A DNA stretch of 64,000 nt, taken from NCBI GenBank assembly GCA_958450325.1, contig OY288259.1, positions 22,500,734 to 22,564,733 of the forward strand, written 5' to 3'. The position numbers and the translations under genes were made by a program. The stretch comes from Agrostemma githago (lineage: Eukaryota > Streptophyta > Magnoliopsida > Caryophyllales > Caryophyllaceae). Below the pieces are notes generated by a model that saw nothing but the letters and a program-made list of their open reading frames with translations, searched no databases and was not told where the DNA came from. Shown piece by piece: positions 11,556-25,309 of the stretch (positions within the stretch are counted from its first letter, which is position 1; each line of letters starts with the position of its first letter).

Positions 11556-13899
11556 ATTAGGCGGACCCTCTTCGCGGCTCCGCCTAATCCAACCCTAAAC
11601 CCTTTTCCTTATTCAAGGTCACTAAACCCGCAAGAAACTGAACCCTAAGAGGGCATTGGTGAACCCTGTCGTGGATGTGATTCAAAGATGGGACACTGAA
11701 ACTTAAGAGTAGGGTACCGCATAAGACGGGACGGAAAAGAGTTTAGGGTTGGATTAGGCGGACCCGCTTCGCGGCTCCGCCTAATCCAACCCTAAACCCT
11801 TTTCCTTATTCAAGGTAACTAAACCCGCAAGAAACTGAACCCTAAGAGGGTATTGGTGAACCCTGTCGTAGATGTGATTCAAAGATGGGACACTGAACCT
11901 TAAGAGTAGGGTACCGCATAAGACAGGACGGAAAAGGGTTTAGGGTTGGATTAGGCGGACCCGCTTCGCGGCTCCGCCTAATCCAACCCTAAACCCTTTT
12001 CCTTATTCAAGGTCACTAAACCCGCAAGAAACTGAACCCTAAGAGGGTATTGGTGAACCCTGTCGTGGATGTGATTCAAAGATGGGACACTGAACCTTAA
12101 GAGTAGGGTACCGCATAAGACAGGACGGAAAAGGGTTTAGGGTTGGATTAGGCGGACCCGCTTCGCGGCTCCGCCTAATCCAACCCTAAACCCCTTTCCT
12201 TGTTCAAGGTCACTAAACCCGCAAGAAACTGAACCCTAAGAGGGTATTGGAGAACCCGGTCGTGGATGTGATTCAAAGATGGGACACTGAACCTTAAGAG
12301 TAGGGAACCGCATAAGACGGGACGGAAAAGGGTTTAGGGTTGGATTAGGCGGACCCGCTTCGCGGCTCCGCCTAATCCAACCCTAAACCCTTTTCCTTAT
12401 TCAAGGTCACTAAACCCGCAAGAAACTGAACCCTAAGAGGGCATTGGTGAACCCTGTCGTGGATGTGATTCAAAGATGGGACACTGAAACTTAAGAGTAG
12501 GGTACCGCATAAGACGGGACGGAAAAGAGTTTAGGGTTGGATTAGGCGGACCCGCTTCGCGGCTCCGCCTATTCCAACCCTAAACCCTTTTCCTTATTCA
12601 AGGTAACTAAACCCGCAAGAAACTGAACCCTAAGAGGGTATTGGTGAACCCTGTCGTAGATGTGAATCAAAGATGGGACACTGAACCTTAAGAGTAGGGT
12701 ACCGCATAAGACAGGACGGAAAAGGGTTTAGGGTTGGATTAGGCGGACCCGCTTCGCGGCTCCGCCTAATCCAACCCTAAACCCTTTTCCTTATTCAAGG
12801 TCACTAAACCCGCAAGAAACTGAACCCTAAGAGGGTATTGGTGAACCCGGTCGTGGATGTGATTCAAAGATGGGACACTGAACCTTAAGAGTAGGGTACC
12901 GCATAAGACGGGACGGAAAAGGGTTAAGGGTTGGATTAGGCGGACCCGCTTCGCGGCTCCGCCTAATCCGACCCTCAACCCTTTTCCTTATTCAAGGTCA
13001 CTAAACCCGCAAGAAACTGAACCCTAAGAGGGTATTGGTGAACCCTGTCGTGGATGTGATTCAAAAATGGGACACTGAACCTTAAGAGTAGGGTACCGCA
13101 TAAGACGGGACGGAAAAGGGTTTAGGGATGGATTAGGCGGACCCTCTTCGCGGCTCCGCCTAATCCAACCCTAAACCCTTTTCCTTATTCAAGGTAACTA
13201 AACCCGCAAGAAACTGAACCCTAAGAGGGTATTGGTGAACCCTGTCGTGGATGTGATTCAAAGATGGGACACTGAACCTTAAGAGTAGGGTACCGCATAA
13301 GACGGGACGGAAAAGGGTTTAGGGTTGGATTAGGCGGACCCGCTTCGCGGCTCCGCCTAATCCAACCCTAAACCCTTTTCCTTATTCAAGGTCACTAAAC
13401 CCGCAAGAAACTGAACCCTAAGAGGGCATTGGTGAACCCTGTCGTGGATGTGATTCAAAGATGGGACACTGAAACTTAAGAGTAGGGTACCGCATAAGAC
13501 GGGACGGAAAAGAGTTTAGGGTTGGATTAGGCGGACCCGCTTCGCGGCTCCGCCTAATCCAACCCTAAACCCTTTTCCTTATTCAAGGTAACTAAACCCG
13601 CAAGAAACTGAACCCTAAGAGGGTATTGGTGAACCCTGTCGTAGATGTGATTCAAAGATGGGACACTGAACCTTAAGAGTAGGGTACCGCATAAGACAGG
13701 ACGGAAAAGGGTTTAGGGTTGGATTAGGCGGACCCGCTTCGCGGCTCCGCCTAATCCAACCCTAAACCCTTTTCCTTATTCAAGGTCACTAAACCCGCAA
13801 GAAACTGAACCCTAAGAGGGTATTGGTGAACCCGGTCGTGGATGTGATTCAAAGATGGGACACTGAACCTTAAGAGTAGGGTACCGCATAAGACGGGAC

Positions 13900-13972
13900 G
13901 GAAAAGGGTTAAGGGTTGGATTAGGCGGACCCGCTTCGCGGCTCCGCCTAATCCGACCCTTAACCCTTTTCC
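13900..13972. repeat. Palindrome with matched change in both arms
   Basis: The left arm reads gggttaaggg and the right arm cccttaaccc, so the usual T-A pair has become a matched A-T pair. The neighbouring G-N junctions have gggttaaggg on the left but ccctcaaccc on the right. A T-G mismatch remains where the right arm reads ccgaccc. Confidence 0.8.
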
Positions 13973-15889
13973 TTATTCAAGGTCACTAAACCCGCAAGAA
14001 ACTGAACCCTAAGAGGGTATTGGTGAACCCTGTCGTGGATGTGATTCAAAAATGGGACACTGAACCTTAAGAGTAGGGTACCGCATAAGACGGGACGGAA
14101 AAGGGTTTAGGGATGGATTAGGCGGACCCGCTTCGCGGCTCCGCCTAATCCAACCCTAAACCCTTTTCCTTATTCAAGGTAACTAAACCCGCAAGAAACT
14201 GAACCCTAAGAGGGTATTGGTGAACCCTGTCGTGGATGTGATTCAAAGATGGGACACTGAACCTTAAGAGTAGGGTACCGCATAAGACAGGACGGAAAAG
14301 GGTTTAGGGTTGGATTAGGCGGACCCGCTTCGCGGCTCCGCCTAATCCAACCCTAAACCCCTTTCCTTATTCAAGGTCACTAAACCCGCAAGAAACTGAA
14401 CCCTAAGAGGGTATTGGTGAACCCGGTCGTGGATGTGATTCAAAGATGGGACACTGAACCTTAAGAGTAGGGAACCGCATAAGACGGGACGGAAAAGGGT
14501 TTAGGGTTGGATTAGGCGGACCCGCTTCGCGGCTCCGCCTAATCCAACCCTAAACCCTTTTCCTTATTCAAGGTCACTAAACCCGCAAGAAACTGAACCC
14601 TAAGAGGGCATTGGTGAACCCTGTCGTGGATGTGATTCAAAGATGGGACACTGAAAGTTAAGAGTAGGGTACCGCATAAGACAGGACGGAAAAGGGTTTA
14701 GGGTTGGATTAGGCGGACCCGCTTCGCGGCTCCGCCTAATCCAACCCTAAACCCTTTTCCTTATTCAAGGTCACTAAACCCGCAAGAAACTGAACCCTAA
14801 GAGGGTATTGGTGAACCCGGTCGTGGATGTGATTCAAAGATGGGACACTGAACCTTAAGAGTAGGGTACCGCATAAGACGGGACGGAAAAGGGTTAAGGG
14901 TTGGATTAGGCGGACCCGCTTCGCGGCTCCGCCTAATCCGACCCTCAACCCTTTTCCTTATTCAAGGTCACTAAACCCGCAAGAAACTGAACCCTAAGAG
15001 GGTATTGGTGAACCCTGTCGTGGATGTGATTCAAAAATGGGACACTGAACCTTAAGAGTAGGGTACCGCATAAGACGGGACGGAAAAGGGTTTAGGGATG
15101 GATTAGGCGGACCCGCTTCGCGGCTCCGCCTAATCCAACCCTAAACCCTTTTCCTTATTCAAGGTAACTAAACCCGCAAGAAACTGAACCCTAAGAGGGT
15201 ATTGGTGAACCCTGTCGTGGATGTGATTCAAAGATGGGACACTGAACCTTAAGAGTAGGGTACCGCATAAGACAGGACGGAAAAGGGTTTAGGGTTGGAT
15301 TAGGCGGACCCGCTTCGCGGCTCCGCCTAATCCAACCCTAAACCCCTTTCCTTATTCAAGGTCACTAAACCCGCAAGAAACTGAACCCTAAGAGGGTATT
15401 GGTGAACCCTGTCGTGGATGTGATTCAAAGATGGGACACTGAACCTTAAGAGTAGGGTACCGCATAAGACAGGACGGAAAAGGGTTTAGGGTTGGATTAG
15501 GCGGACCCGCTTCGCGGCTCCGCCTAATCCAACCCTAAACCCCTTTCCTTGTTCAAGGTCACTAAACCCGCATGAAACTGAACCCTAAGAGGGTATTGGT
15601 GAACCCGGTCGTGGATGTGATTCAAAGATGGGACACTGAACCTTAAGAGTAGGGAACCGCATAAGACGGGACGGAAAAGGGTTTAGGGTTGGATTAGGCG
15701 GACCCGCTTCGCGGCTCCGCCTAATCCAACCCTAAACCCTTTTCCTTATTCAAGGTCACTAAACCCGCAAGAAACTGAACCCTAAGAGGGCATTGGTGAA
15801 CCCTGTCGTGGATGTGATTCAAAGATGGGACACTGAAACTTAAGAGTAGGGTACCGCATAAGACGGGACGGAAAAGAGTTTAGGGTTGG

Positions 15890-16480
15890 ATTAGGCGGAC
15901 CCGCTTCGCGGCTCCGCCTAATCCAACCCTAAACCCTTTTCCTTATTCAAGGTAACTAAACCCGCAAGAAACTGAACCCTAAGAGGGTATTGGTGAACCC
16001 TGTCGTAGATGTGATTCAAAGATGGGACACTGAACCTTAAGAGTAGGGTACCGCATAAGACAGGACGGAAAAGGGTTTAGGGTTGGATTAGGCGGACCCG
16101 CTTCGCGGCTCCGCCTAATCCAACCCTAAACCCTTTTCCTTATTCAAGGTCACTAAACCCGCAAGAAACTGAACCCTAAGAGGGTATTGGTGAACCCGGT
16201 CGTGGATGTGATTCAAAGATGGGACACTGAACCTTAAGAGTAGGGTACCGCATAAGACGGGACGGAAAAGGGTTAAGGGTTGGATTAGGCGGACCCGCTT
16301 CGCGGCTCCGCCTAATCCGACCCTCAACCCTTTTCCTTATTCAAGGTCACTAAACCCGCAAGAAACTGAACCCTAAGAGGGTATTGGTGAACCCTGTCGT
16401 GGATGTGATTCAAAAATGGGACACTGAACCTTAAGAGTAGGGTACCGCATAAGACGGGACGGAAAAGGGTTTAGGGATGG
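15890..16480. repeat. 3-mer W-G-N, first tandem copy (591 bp)
   Basis: W, G and N at 15890, 16087 and 16284 are repeated at once by the next 591 bp. This explains why this H-led block has nine members. Confidence 0.85.
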
Positions 16481-17071
16481 ATTAGGCGGACCCGCTTCGC
16501 GGCTCCGCCTAATCCAACCCTAAACCCTTTTCCTTATTCAAGGTAACTAAACCCGCAAGAAACTGAACCCTAAGAGGGTATTGGTGAACCCTGTCGTAGA
16601 TGTGATTCAAAGATGGGACACTGAACCTTAAGAGTAGGGTACCGCATAAGACAGGACGGAAAAGGGTTTAGGGTTGGATTAGGCGGACCCGCTTCGCGGC
16701 TCCGCCTAATCCAACCCTAAACCCTTTTCCTTATTCAAGGTCACTAAACCCGCAAGAAACTGAACCCTAAGAGGGTATTGGTGAACCCGGTCGTGGATGT
16801 GATTCAAAGATGGGACACTGAACCTTAAGAGTAGGGTACCGCATAAGACGGGACGGAAAAGGGTTAAGGGTTGGATTAGGCGGACCCGCTTCGCGGCTCC
16901 GCCTAATCCGACCCTCAACCCTTTTCCTTATTCAAGGTCACTAAACCCGCAAGAAACTGAACCCTAAGAGGGTATTGGTGAACCCTGTCGTGGATGTGAT
17001 TCAAAAATGGGACACTGAAGCTTAAGAGTAGGGTACCGCATAAGACGGGACGGAAAAGGGTTTAGGGATGG
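16481..17071. repeat. 3-mer W-G-N, second tandem copy (591 bp)
   Basis: W, G and N at 16481, 16678 and 16875. A private gaagcttaag creates AAGCTT (HindIII) at 17018-17023, a unique marker for this copy. Confidence 0.85.
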
Positions 17072-17859
17072 ATTAGGCGGACCCGCTTCGCGGCTCCGCC
17101 TAATCCAACCCTAAACCCTTTTCCTTATTCAAGGTAACTAAACCCGCAAGAAACTGAACCCTAAGAGGGTATTGGTGAACCCTGTCGTGGATGTGATTCA
17201 AAGATGGGACACTGAACCTTAAGAGTAGGGTACCGCATAAGACAGGACGGAAAAGGGTTTAGGGTTGGATTAGGCGGACCCGCTTCGCGGCTCCGCCTAA
17301 TCCAACCCTAAACCCCTTACCTTATTCAAGGTCACTAAACCCGCAAGAAACTGAACCCTAAGAGGGTATTGGTGAACCCGGTCGTGGATGTGATTCAAAG
17401 ATGGGACACTGAACCTTAAGAGTAGGGAACCGCATAAGACGGGACGGAAAAGGGTTTAGGGTTGGATTAGGCGGACCCGCTTCGCGGCTCCGCCTAATCC
17501 AACCCTAAACCCTTTTCCTTATTCAAGGTCACTAAACCCGCAAGAAACTGAACCCTAAGAGGGTATTGGTGAACCCTGTCGTGGATGTGATTCAAAAATG
17601 GGACACTGAACCTTAAGAGTAGGGTACCGCATAAGACGGGACGGAAAAGGGTTTAGGGATGGATTAGGCGGACCCGCTTCGCGGCTCCGCCTAATCCAAC
17701 CCTAAACCCTTTTCCTTATTCAAGGTCACTAAACCCGCAAGAAACTGAACCCTAAGAGGGTATTGGTGAACCCTGTCGTGGATGTGATTCAAAAATGGGA
17801 CACTGAACCTTAAGAGTAGGGTACCGCATAAGACGGGACGGAAAAGGGTTTAGGGATGG

Positions 17860-18253
17860 ATTAGGCGGACCCGCTTCGCGGCTCTGCCTAATCCAACCCT
17901 AAACTCTTTTCCTTATTCAAGGTCACTAAACCCGCAAGAAACTGAACCCTAAGATGGTATTGGTGAACCCTGTCGTGGATGTGATTCAAAGATGGGACAC
18001 TGAACCTTAAGAGTAGGGTACCGCATAAGACGGGACGGAAAAGGGTTTAGGGATGGATTAGGCGGACCCGCTTCGCGGCTCTGCCTAATCCAACCCTAAA
18101 CTCTTTTCCTTATTCAAGGTCACTAAACCCGCAAGAAACTGAACCCTAAGATGGTATTGGTGAACCCTGTCGTGGATGTGATTCAAAGATGGGACACTGA
18201 ACCTTAAGAGTAGGGTACCGCATAAGACGGGACGGAAAAGGGTTTAGGGATGG
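17860..18253. repeat. Adjacent duplicate T monomers (2 x 197 bp)
   Basis: The copies at 17860 and 18057 share ctctgcc, aaactc, gatggtatt and the tttagggatgg tail. In most HOR units T occurs once, so this is a single-monomer duplication. Confidence 0.85.
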
Positions 18254-18450
18254 ATTAGGCGGACCCGCTTCGCGGCTCCGCCTAATCCAACCCTAAACCC
18301 TTTTCCTTATTCAAGGTAACTAAACCCGCAAGAAACTGAACCCTAAGAGGGTATTGGTGAACCCGGTCGTGGATGTGATTCAAAGACGGGACACTGAACC
18401 ATAAGAGTAGGGTACCGCATAAGACGGGACGGAAAAGGGTTTAGGGTTGG

Positions 18451-18638
18451 ATTAGGCGGACCCGCGAACCTAATCCAACCCTAAACCCCTTTCCTTATTC
18501 AAGGTCACTAAACCCGCAAGAAACTGAACCCTAAGAGGGTATTAGTGAACCCTATCGTGGATGTGATTCAAAGATGGGACACTGAACCTTAAGAGTAGGG
18601 TACCGCATAAGACGGGACGGAAAAGGGTTTAGGGATGG
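18451..18638 (+). repeat. Short monomer S, 188 bp
   Basis: The S tip is present with aaacccc, attagtg and ccctatcg. It follows a P-type tail on a monomer with a ggtaact head, so the upstream neighbour is a hybrid. Confidence 0.92.
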
Positions 18639-20411
18639 ATTAGGCGGACCCGCTTCGCGGCTCCGCCTAATCCAACCCTAAACCCTTTTCCTTATTCAAG
18701 GTCACTAAACCCGCAAGAAACTGAACCCTAAGAGGGTATTGGTGAACCCTGTCGTGGATGTGATTCAAAAATGGGACACTGAACCTTAAGAGTAGGGTAC
18801 CGCATAAGACGGGACGGAAAAGGGTTTAGGGATGGATTAGGCGGACCCGCTTCGCGGCTCCGCCTAATCCAACCCTAAACCCTTTTCCTTATTCAAGGTC
18901 ACTAAACCCGCAAGAAACTGAACCCTAAGAGGGTATTGGTGAACCCGGTCGTGGATGTGATTCAAAGATGGGACACTGAACCTTAAGAGTAGGGTACCGC
19001 ATAAGACGGGACGGAAAAGGGTTAAGGGTTGGATTAGGCGGACCCGCTTCGCGGCTCCGCCTAATCCAACCCTAAACTCTTTTCCTTATTCAAGGTCACT
19101 AAACCCGCAAGAAACTGAACCCTAAGATGGTATTGGTGAACCCTGTCGTGGATGTGATTCAAAGATGGGACACTGAACCTTAAGAGTAGGGTACCGCATA
19201 AGACGGGACGGAAAAGGGTTTACGGTTGGATTAGGCAGACCCGCTTCGCGGCTCCGCCTAATCCAACCCTAAACCCTTTTCCTTATTCGAGGTCACTAAA
19301 CCCGCAAGAAACTGAACCCTAAGAGGGTATTGGTGAACCCTGTCGTGGATGTGATTCAAAGATGGGACACTGAACCTTAAGAGTAGGGTACCGCATAAGA
19401 CGGGACGGAAAAGGGTTTAGGGTTGGATTAGGCGGACCCGTTTCGCGGCTCCGCCTAATCCAACCCTAAACCCTTTTCCTTATTCAAGGTCACTAAACCC
19501 GCAAGAAACTGAACCCTAAGAGGGTATTGGTGAACCCTGTCGTGGATGTGATTCAAAGATGGGACACTGAACCTTAAGAGTAGGGTACCGCATAAGACGG
19601 GACGGAAAAGAGTTTAGGGTTGGATTAGGCGGACCCGCTTCGCGGCTCCGCCTAATCCAACCCTAAACCCTTTTCCTTATTCAAGGTAACTAAACCCGCA
19701 AGAAACTGAACCCTAAGAGGGTATTGGTGAACCCTGTCGTAGATGTGATTCAAAGATGGGACACTGAACCTTAAGAGTAGGGTACCGCATAAGACTGGAC
19801 GGAAAAGGGTTTAGGGTTGGATTAGGCGGACCCGCTTCGCGGCTCCGCCTAATCCAACCCTAAACCCTTTTCCTTATTCAAGGTCACTAAACCCGCAAGA
19901 AACTGAACCCTAAGAGGGTATTGGTGAACCCGGTCGTGGATGTGATTCAAAGATGGGACACTGAACCTTAAGAGTAGGGTACCGCATAAGACGGGACGGA
20001 AAAGGGTTAAGGGTTGGATTAGGCGGACCCGCTTCGCGGCTCCGCCTAATCCGACCCTCAACCCTTTTCCTTATTCGAGGTCACTAAACCCGCAAGAAAC
20101 TGAACCCTAAGAGGGTATTGGTGAACCCTGTCGTGGATGTGATTCAAAGATGGGACACTGAACCTTAAGAGTAGGGTACCGCATAAGACGGGACGGAAAA
20201 GGGTTTAGGGATGGATTAGGCGGACCCGCTTCGCGGCTCCGCCTAATCCAACCCTAAACCCTTTTCCTTATTCAAGGTAACTAAACCCGCAAGAAACTGA
20301 ACCCTAAGAGGGTATTGGTGAACCCTGTCGTGGATGTGATTCAAAGATGGGACACTGAACCTTAAGAGTAGGGTACCGCATAAGACAGGACGGAAAAGGG
20401 TTTAGGGTTGG

Positions 20412-20608
20412 ATTAGGCGGACCCGCTTCGCGGCTCCGCCTAATCCAACCCTAAACCCCTTTCCTTATTCAAGGTCACTAAACCCGCAAGAAACTGAACC
20501 CTAAGAGGGTATTGGTGAACCCGGTCGTGGATGTGATTCAAAGATGGGACACTGAACCTTAAGAGTAGGGAACCGCATAAGACGGGACGGAAAAGGGTTA
20601 AGGGTTGG
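20412..20608 (+). repeat. Hybrid monomer E/G
   Basis: The front half is E-like (aaacccc, cccggtcg, gggaacc) and the tail is G-like (gttaaggg, followed by ggattaagcgg). A crossover between E and G copies near the end of the monomer would produce this. Confidence 0.72.
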
Positions 20609-21396
20609 ATTAAGCGGACCCGCTTCGCGGCTCCGCCTAATCCGACCCTCAACCCTTTTCCTTATTCAAGGTCACTAAACCCGCAAGAAACTGAACCCTA
20701 AGAGGGTATTGGTGAACCCTGTCGTGGATGTGATTCAAAAATGGGACACTGAACCTTAAGAGTAGGGTACCGCATAAGACGGGACGGAAAAGGGTTTAGG
20801 GATGGATTAGGCGGACCCGCTTCGCGGCTCCGCCTAATCCAACCCTAAACCCTTTTCCTTATTCAAGGTAACTAAACCCGCAAGAAACTGAACCCTAAGA
20901 GGGTATTGGTGAACCCTGTCGTGGATGTGATTCAAAGATGGGACACTGAACCTTAAGAGTAGGGTACCGCATAAGACAGGACGGAAAAGGGTTTAGGGTT
21001 GGATTAGGCGGACCCGCTTCGCGGCTCCGCCTAATCCAACCCTAAACCCCTTTCCTTATTCAAGGTCACTAAACCCGCAAGAAACTGAACCCTAAGAGGG
21101 TATTGGTGAACCCGGTCGTGGATGTGATTCAAAGATGGGACACTGAACCTTAAGAGTAGGGAACCGCATAAGACGGGACGGAAAAGGGTTTAGGGATGGA
21201 TTAGGCGGACCCTCTTCGCGGCTCCGCCTAATCCAACCCTAAACCCTTTTCCTTATTCAAGGTCACTAAACCCGCAAGAAACTGAACCCTAAGAGGGTAT
21301 TGGTGAACCCGGTCGTGGATGTGATTCAAAGACGGGACACTGAACCATAAGAGTAGGGTACCGCATAAGACGGGACGGAAAAGGGTTTAGGGTTGG

Positions 21397-21584
21397 ATTA
21401 GGCGGACCCGCGAACCTAATCCAACCCTAAACCCCTTTCCTTATTCAAGGTCACTAAACCCGCAAGAAACTGAACCCTAAGAGGGTATTAGTGAACCCTA
21501 TCGTGGATGTGATTCAAAGATGGGACACTGAACCTTAAGAGTAGGGTACCGCATAAGACGGGACGGAAAAGGGTTTAGGGATGG
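21397..21584 (+). repeat. Short monomer S, 188 bp
   Basis: The S tip is present with attagtg and ccctatcg. It opens the first 1567-bp unit. Confidence 0.92.
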
Positions 21585-22963
21585 ATTAGGCGGACCCGCT
21601 TCGCGGCTCCGCCTAATCCAACCCTAAACCCTTTTCCTTATTCAAGGTCACTAAACCCGCAAGAAACTGAACCCTAAGAGGGTATTGGTGAACCCTGTCG
21701 TGGATGTGATTCAAAAATGGGACACTGAACCTTAAGAGTAGGGTACCGCATAAGACGGGACGGAAAAGGGTTTAGGGATGGATTAGGCGGACCCGCTTCG
21801 CGGCTCTGCCTAATCCAACCCTAAACTCTTTTCCTTATTCAAGGTCACTAAACCCGCAAGAAACTGAACCCTAAGATGGTATTGGTGAACCCTGTCGTGG
21901 ATGTGATTCAAAGATGGGACACTGAACCTTAAGAGTAGGGTACCGCATAAGACGGGACGGAAAAGGGTTTACGGTTGGATTAGGCAGACCCGCTTCGCGG
22001 CTCCGCCTAATCCAACCCTAAACCCTTTTCCTTATTCGAGGTCACTAAACCCGCAAGAAACTGAACCCTAAGAGGGTATTGGTGAACCCTGTCGTGGATG
22101 TGATTCAAAGATGGGACACTGAACCTTAAGAGTAGGGTACCGCATAAGACGGGACGGAAAAGGGTTTAGGGATGGATTAGGCGGACCCGCTTCGCGGCTC
22201 CGCCTAATCCAACCCTAAACCCTTTTCCTTATTCAAGGTAACTAAACCCGCAAGAAACTGAACCCTAAGAGGGTATTGGTGAACCCTGTCGTGGATGTGA
22301 TTCAAAGATGGGACACTGAACCTTAAGAGTAGGGTACCGCATAAGACAGGACGGAAAAGGGTTTAGGGTTGGATTAGGCGGACCCGCTTCGCGGCTCCGC
22401 CTAATCCAACCCTAAACCCCTTTCCTTATTCAAGGTCACTAAACCCGCAAGAAACTGAACCCTAAGAGGGTATTGGTGAACCCGGTCGTGGATGTGATTC
22501 AAAGATGGGACACTGAACCTTAAGAGTAGGGAACCGCATAAGACGGGACGGAAAAGGGTTTAGGGTTGGATTAGGCGGACCCGCTTCGCGGCTCCGCCTA
22601 ATCCAACCCTAAACCCTTTTCCTTATTCAAGGTAACAAAACCCGCAAGAAACTGAACCCTAAGAGGGTATTGGTGAACCCTGTCGTGGATGTGATTCAAA
22701 GATGGGACACTGAACCTTAAGAGTAGGGTACCGCATAAGACAGGACGGAAAAGGGTTTAGGGTTGGATTAGGCGGACCCGCTTCGCGGCTCCGCCTAATC
22801 CAACCCTAAACCCTTTTCCTTATTCAAGGTCACTAAACCCGCAAGAAACTGAACCCTAAGAGGGTATTGGTGAACCCGGTCGTGGATGTGATTCAAAGAC
22901 GGGACACTGAACCATAAGAGTAGGGTACCGCATAAGACGGGACGGAAAAGGGTTTAGGGTTGG
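21397..22963. repeat. HOR unit F1, 8 monomers (1567 bp)
   Basis: Order S, N, T, C, B, E, A, P at 21397, 21585, 21782, 21979, 22176, 22373, 22570 and 22767. The single S gives 8 x 197 minus 9. Confidence 0.88.
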
Positions 22964-23151
22964 ATTAGGCGGACCCGCGAACCTAATCCAACCCTAAACC
23001 CCTTTCCTTATTCAAGGTCACTAAACCCGCAAGAAACTGAACCCTAAGAGGGTATTAGTGAACCCTATCGTGGATGTGATTCAAAGATGGGACACTGAAC
23101 CTTAAGAGTAGGGTACCGCATAAGACGGGACGGAAAAGGGTTTAGGGATGG
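22964..23151 (+). repeat. Short monomer S, 188 bp
   Basis: Same variant set as the copy 1567 bp upstream; opens the second unit. Confidence 0.92.
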
Positions 23152-24530
23152 ATTAGGCGGACCCGCTTCGCGGCTCCGCCTAATCCAACCCTAAACCCTT
23201 TTCCTTATTCAAGGTCACTAAACCCGCAAGAAACTGAACCCTAAGAGGGTATTGGTGAACCCTGTCGTGGATGTGATTCAAAAATGGGACACTGAACCTT
23301 AAGAGTAGGGTACCGCATAAGACGGGACGGAAAAGGGTTTAGGGATGGATTAGGCGGACCCGCTTCGCGGCTCTGCCTAATCCAACCCTAAACTCTTTTC
23401 CTTATTCAAGGTCACTAAACCCGCAAGAAACTGAACCCTAAGATGGTATTGGTGAACCCTGTCGTGGATGTGATTCAAAGATGGGACACTGAACCTTAAG
23501 AGTAGGGTACCGCATAAGACGGGACGGAAAAGGGTTTACGGTTGGATTAGGCAGACCCGCTTCGCGGCTCCGCCTAATCCAACCCTAAACCCTTTTCCTT
23601 ATTCGAGGTCACTAAACCCGCAAGAAACTGAACCCTAAGAGGGTATTGGTGAACCCTGTCGTGGATGTGATTCAAAGATGGGACACTGAACCTTAAGAGT
23701 AGGGTACCGCATAAGACGGGACGGAAAAGGGTTTAGGGATGGATTAGGCGGACCCGCTTCGCGGCTCCGCCTAATCCAACCCTAAACCCTTTTCCTTATT
23801 CAAGGTAACTAAACCCGCAAGAAACTGAACCCTAAGAGGGTATTGGTGAACCCTGTCGTGGATGTGATTCAAAGATGGGACACTGAACCTTAAGAGTAGG
23901 GTACCGCATAAGACAGGACGGAAAAGGGTTTAGGGTTGGATTAGGCGGACCCGCTTCGCGGCTCCGCCTAATCCAACCCTAAACCCCTTTCCTTATTCAA
24001 GGTCACTAAACCCGCAAGAAACTGAACCCTAAGAGGGTATTGGTGAACCCGGTCGTGGATGTGATTCAAAGATGGGACACTGAACCTTAAGAGTAGGGAA
24101 CCGCATAAGACGGGACGGAAAAGGGTTTAGGGTTGGATTAGGCGGACCCGCTTCGCGGCTCCGCCTAATCCAACCCTAAACCCTTTTCCTTTTTCAAGGT
24201 AACAAAACCCGCAAGAAACTGAACCCTAAGAGGGTATTGGTGAACCCTGTCGTGGATGTGATTCAAAGATGGGACACTGAACCTTAAGAGTAGGGTACCG
24301 CATAAGACAGGACGGAAAAGGGTTTAGGGTTGGATTAGGCGGACCCGCTTCGCGGCTCCGCCTAATCCAACCCTAAACCCTTTTCCTTATTCAAGGTCAC
24401 TAAACCCGCAAGAAACTGAACCCTAAGAGGGTATTGGTGAACCCGGTCGTGGATGTGATTCAAAGACGGGACACTGAACCATAAGAGTAGGGTACCGCAT
24501 AAGACGGGACGGAAAAGGGTTTAGGGTTGG
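22964..24530. repeat. HOR unit F2, 8 monomers (1567 bp)
   Basis: Same order as the preceding unit. A visible difference is ctttttcaagg in the A monomer (near 24187) where the first copy has cttattcaagg. Confidence 0.88.
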
Positions 24531-24718
24531 ATTAGGCGGACCCGCGAACCTAATCCAACCCTAAACCCCTTTCCTTATTCAAGGTCACTAAACCCGCAAG
24601 AAACTGAACCCTAAGAGGGTATTAGTGAACCCTATCGTGGATGTGATTCAAAGATGGGACACTGAACCTTAAGAGTAGGGTACCGCATAAGACGGGACGG
24701 AAAAGGGTTTAGGGATGG
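24531..24718 (+). repeat. Short monomer S, 188 bp
   Basis: Opens the third, partial unit. No further short monomer occurs for the next 27.8 kb. Confidence 0.92.
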
Positions 24719-25309
24719 ATTAGGCGGACCCGCTTCGCGGCTCCGCCTAATCCAACCCTAAACCCTTTTCCTTATTCAAGGTCACTAAACCCGCAAGAAA
24801 CTGAACCCTAAGAGGGTATTGGTGAACCCTGTCGTGGATGTGATTCAAAAATGGGACACTGAACCTTAAGAGTAGGGTACCGCATAAGACGGGACGGAAA
24901 AGGGTTTAGGGATGGATTAGGCGGACCCGCTTCGCGGCTCTGCCTAATCCAACCCTAAACTCTTTTCCTTATTCAAGGTCACTAAACCCGCAAGAAACTG
25001 AACCCTAAGATGGTATTGGTGAACCCTGTCGTGGATGTGATTCAAAGATGGGACACTGAACCTTAAGAGTAGGGTACCGCATAAGACGGGACGGAAAAGG
25101 GTTTACGGTTGGATTAGGCAGACCCGCTTCGCGGCTCCGCCTAATCCAACCCTAAACCCTTTTCCTTATTCGAGGTCACTAAACCCGCAAGAAACTGAAC
25201 CCTAAGAGGGTATTGGTGAACCCTGTCGTGGATGTGATTCAAAGATGGGACACTGAACCTTAAGAGTAGGGTACCGCATAAGACGGGACGGAAAAGGGTT
25301 TAGGGTTGG
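24531..25309. repeat. HOR unit F3, partial (S N T C, 779 bp)
   Basis: The third copy stops after C. The next monomer is V (cccgtttcg head) instead of B, so the array switches here to the order used further right. Confidence 0.83.

Larger units (their letters stand above)
11556..17465. repeat. H-led HOR domain with variable unit size (30 monomers)
   Basis: H monomers start at 11556, 12344, 13329, 14511 and 15693, giving blocks of 4 (H W n E), 5 (H W G N B), 6 (H W G N B E), 6 (H G N B n E) and 9 (H W G N W G N B E) monomers. The shared order with skipped or repeated members is what unequal exchange in monomer steps would leave. The H at 14511 ends in gacagg and lacks the gagttt tail, so it looks like an H/W hybrid. 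Confidence 0.78.
17466..21396. repeat. Mosaic domain without a stable HOR (20 monomers)
   Basis: Order from 17466: N, N, T, T, P-like with ggtaact, S, N, N, G, T-like, C, V, W, G, n, B, E/G hybrid, N, B, E, P. Pieces of the orders on both sides are recognisable but no period holds for two full cycles. Read as a junction zone between the H-led domain and the 8-mer domain. Confidence 0.7.
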
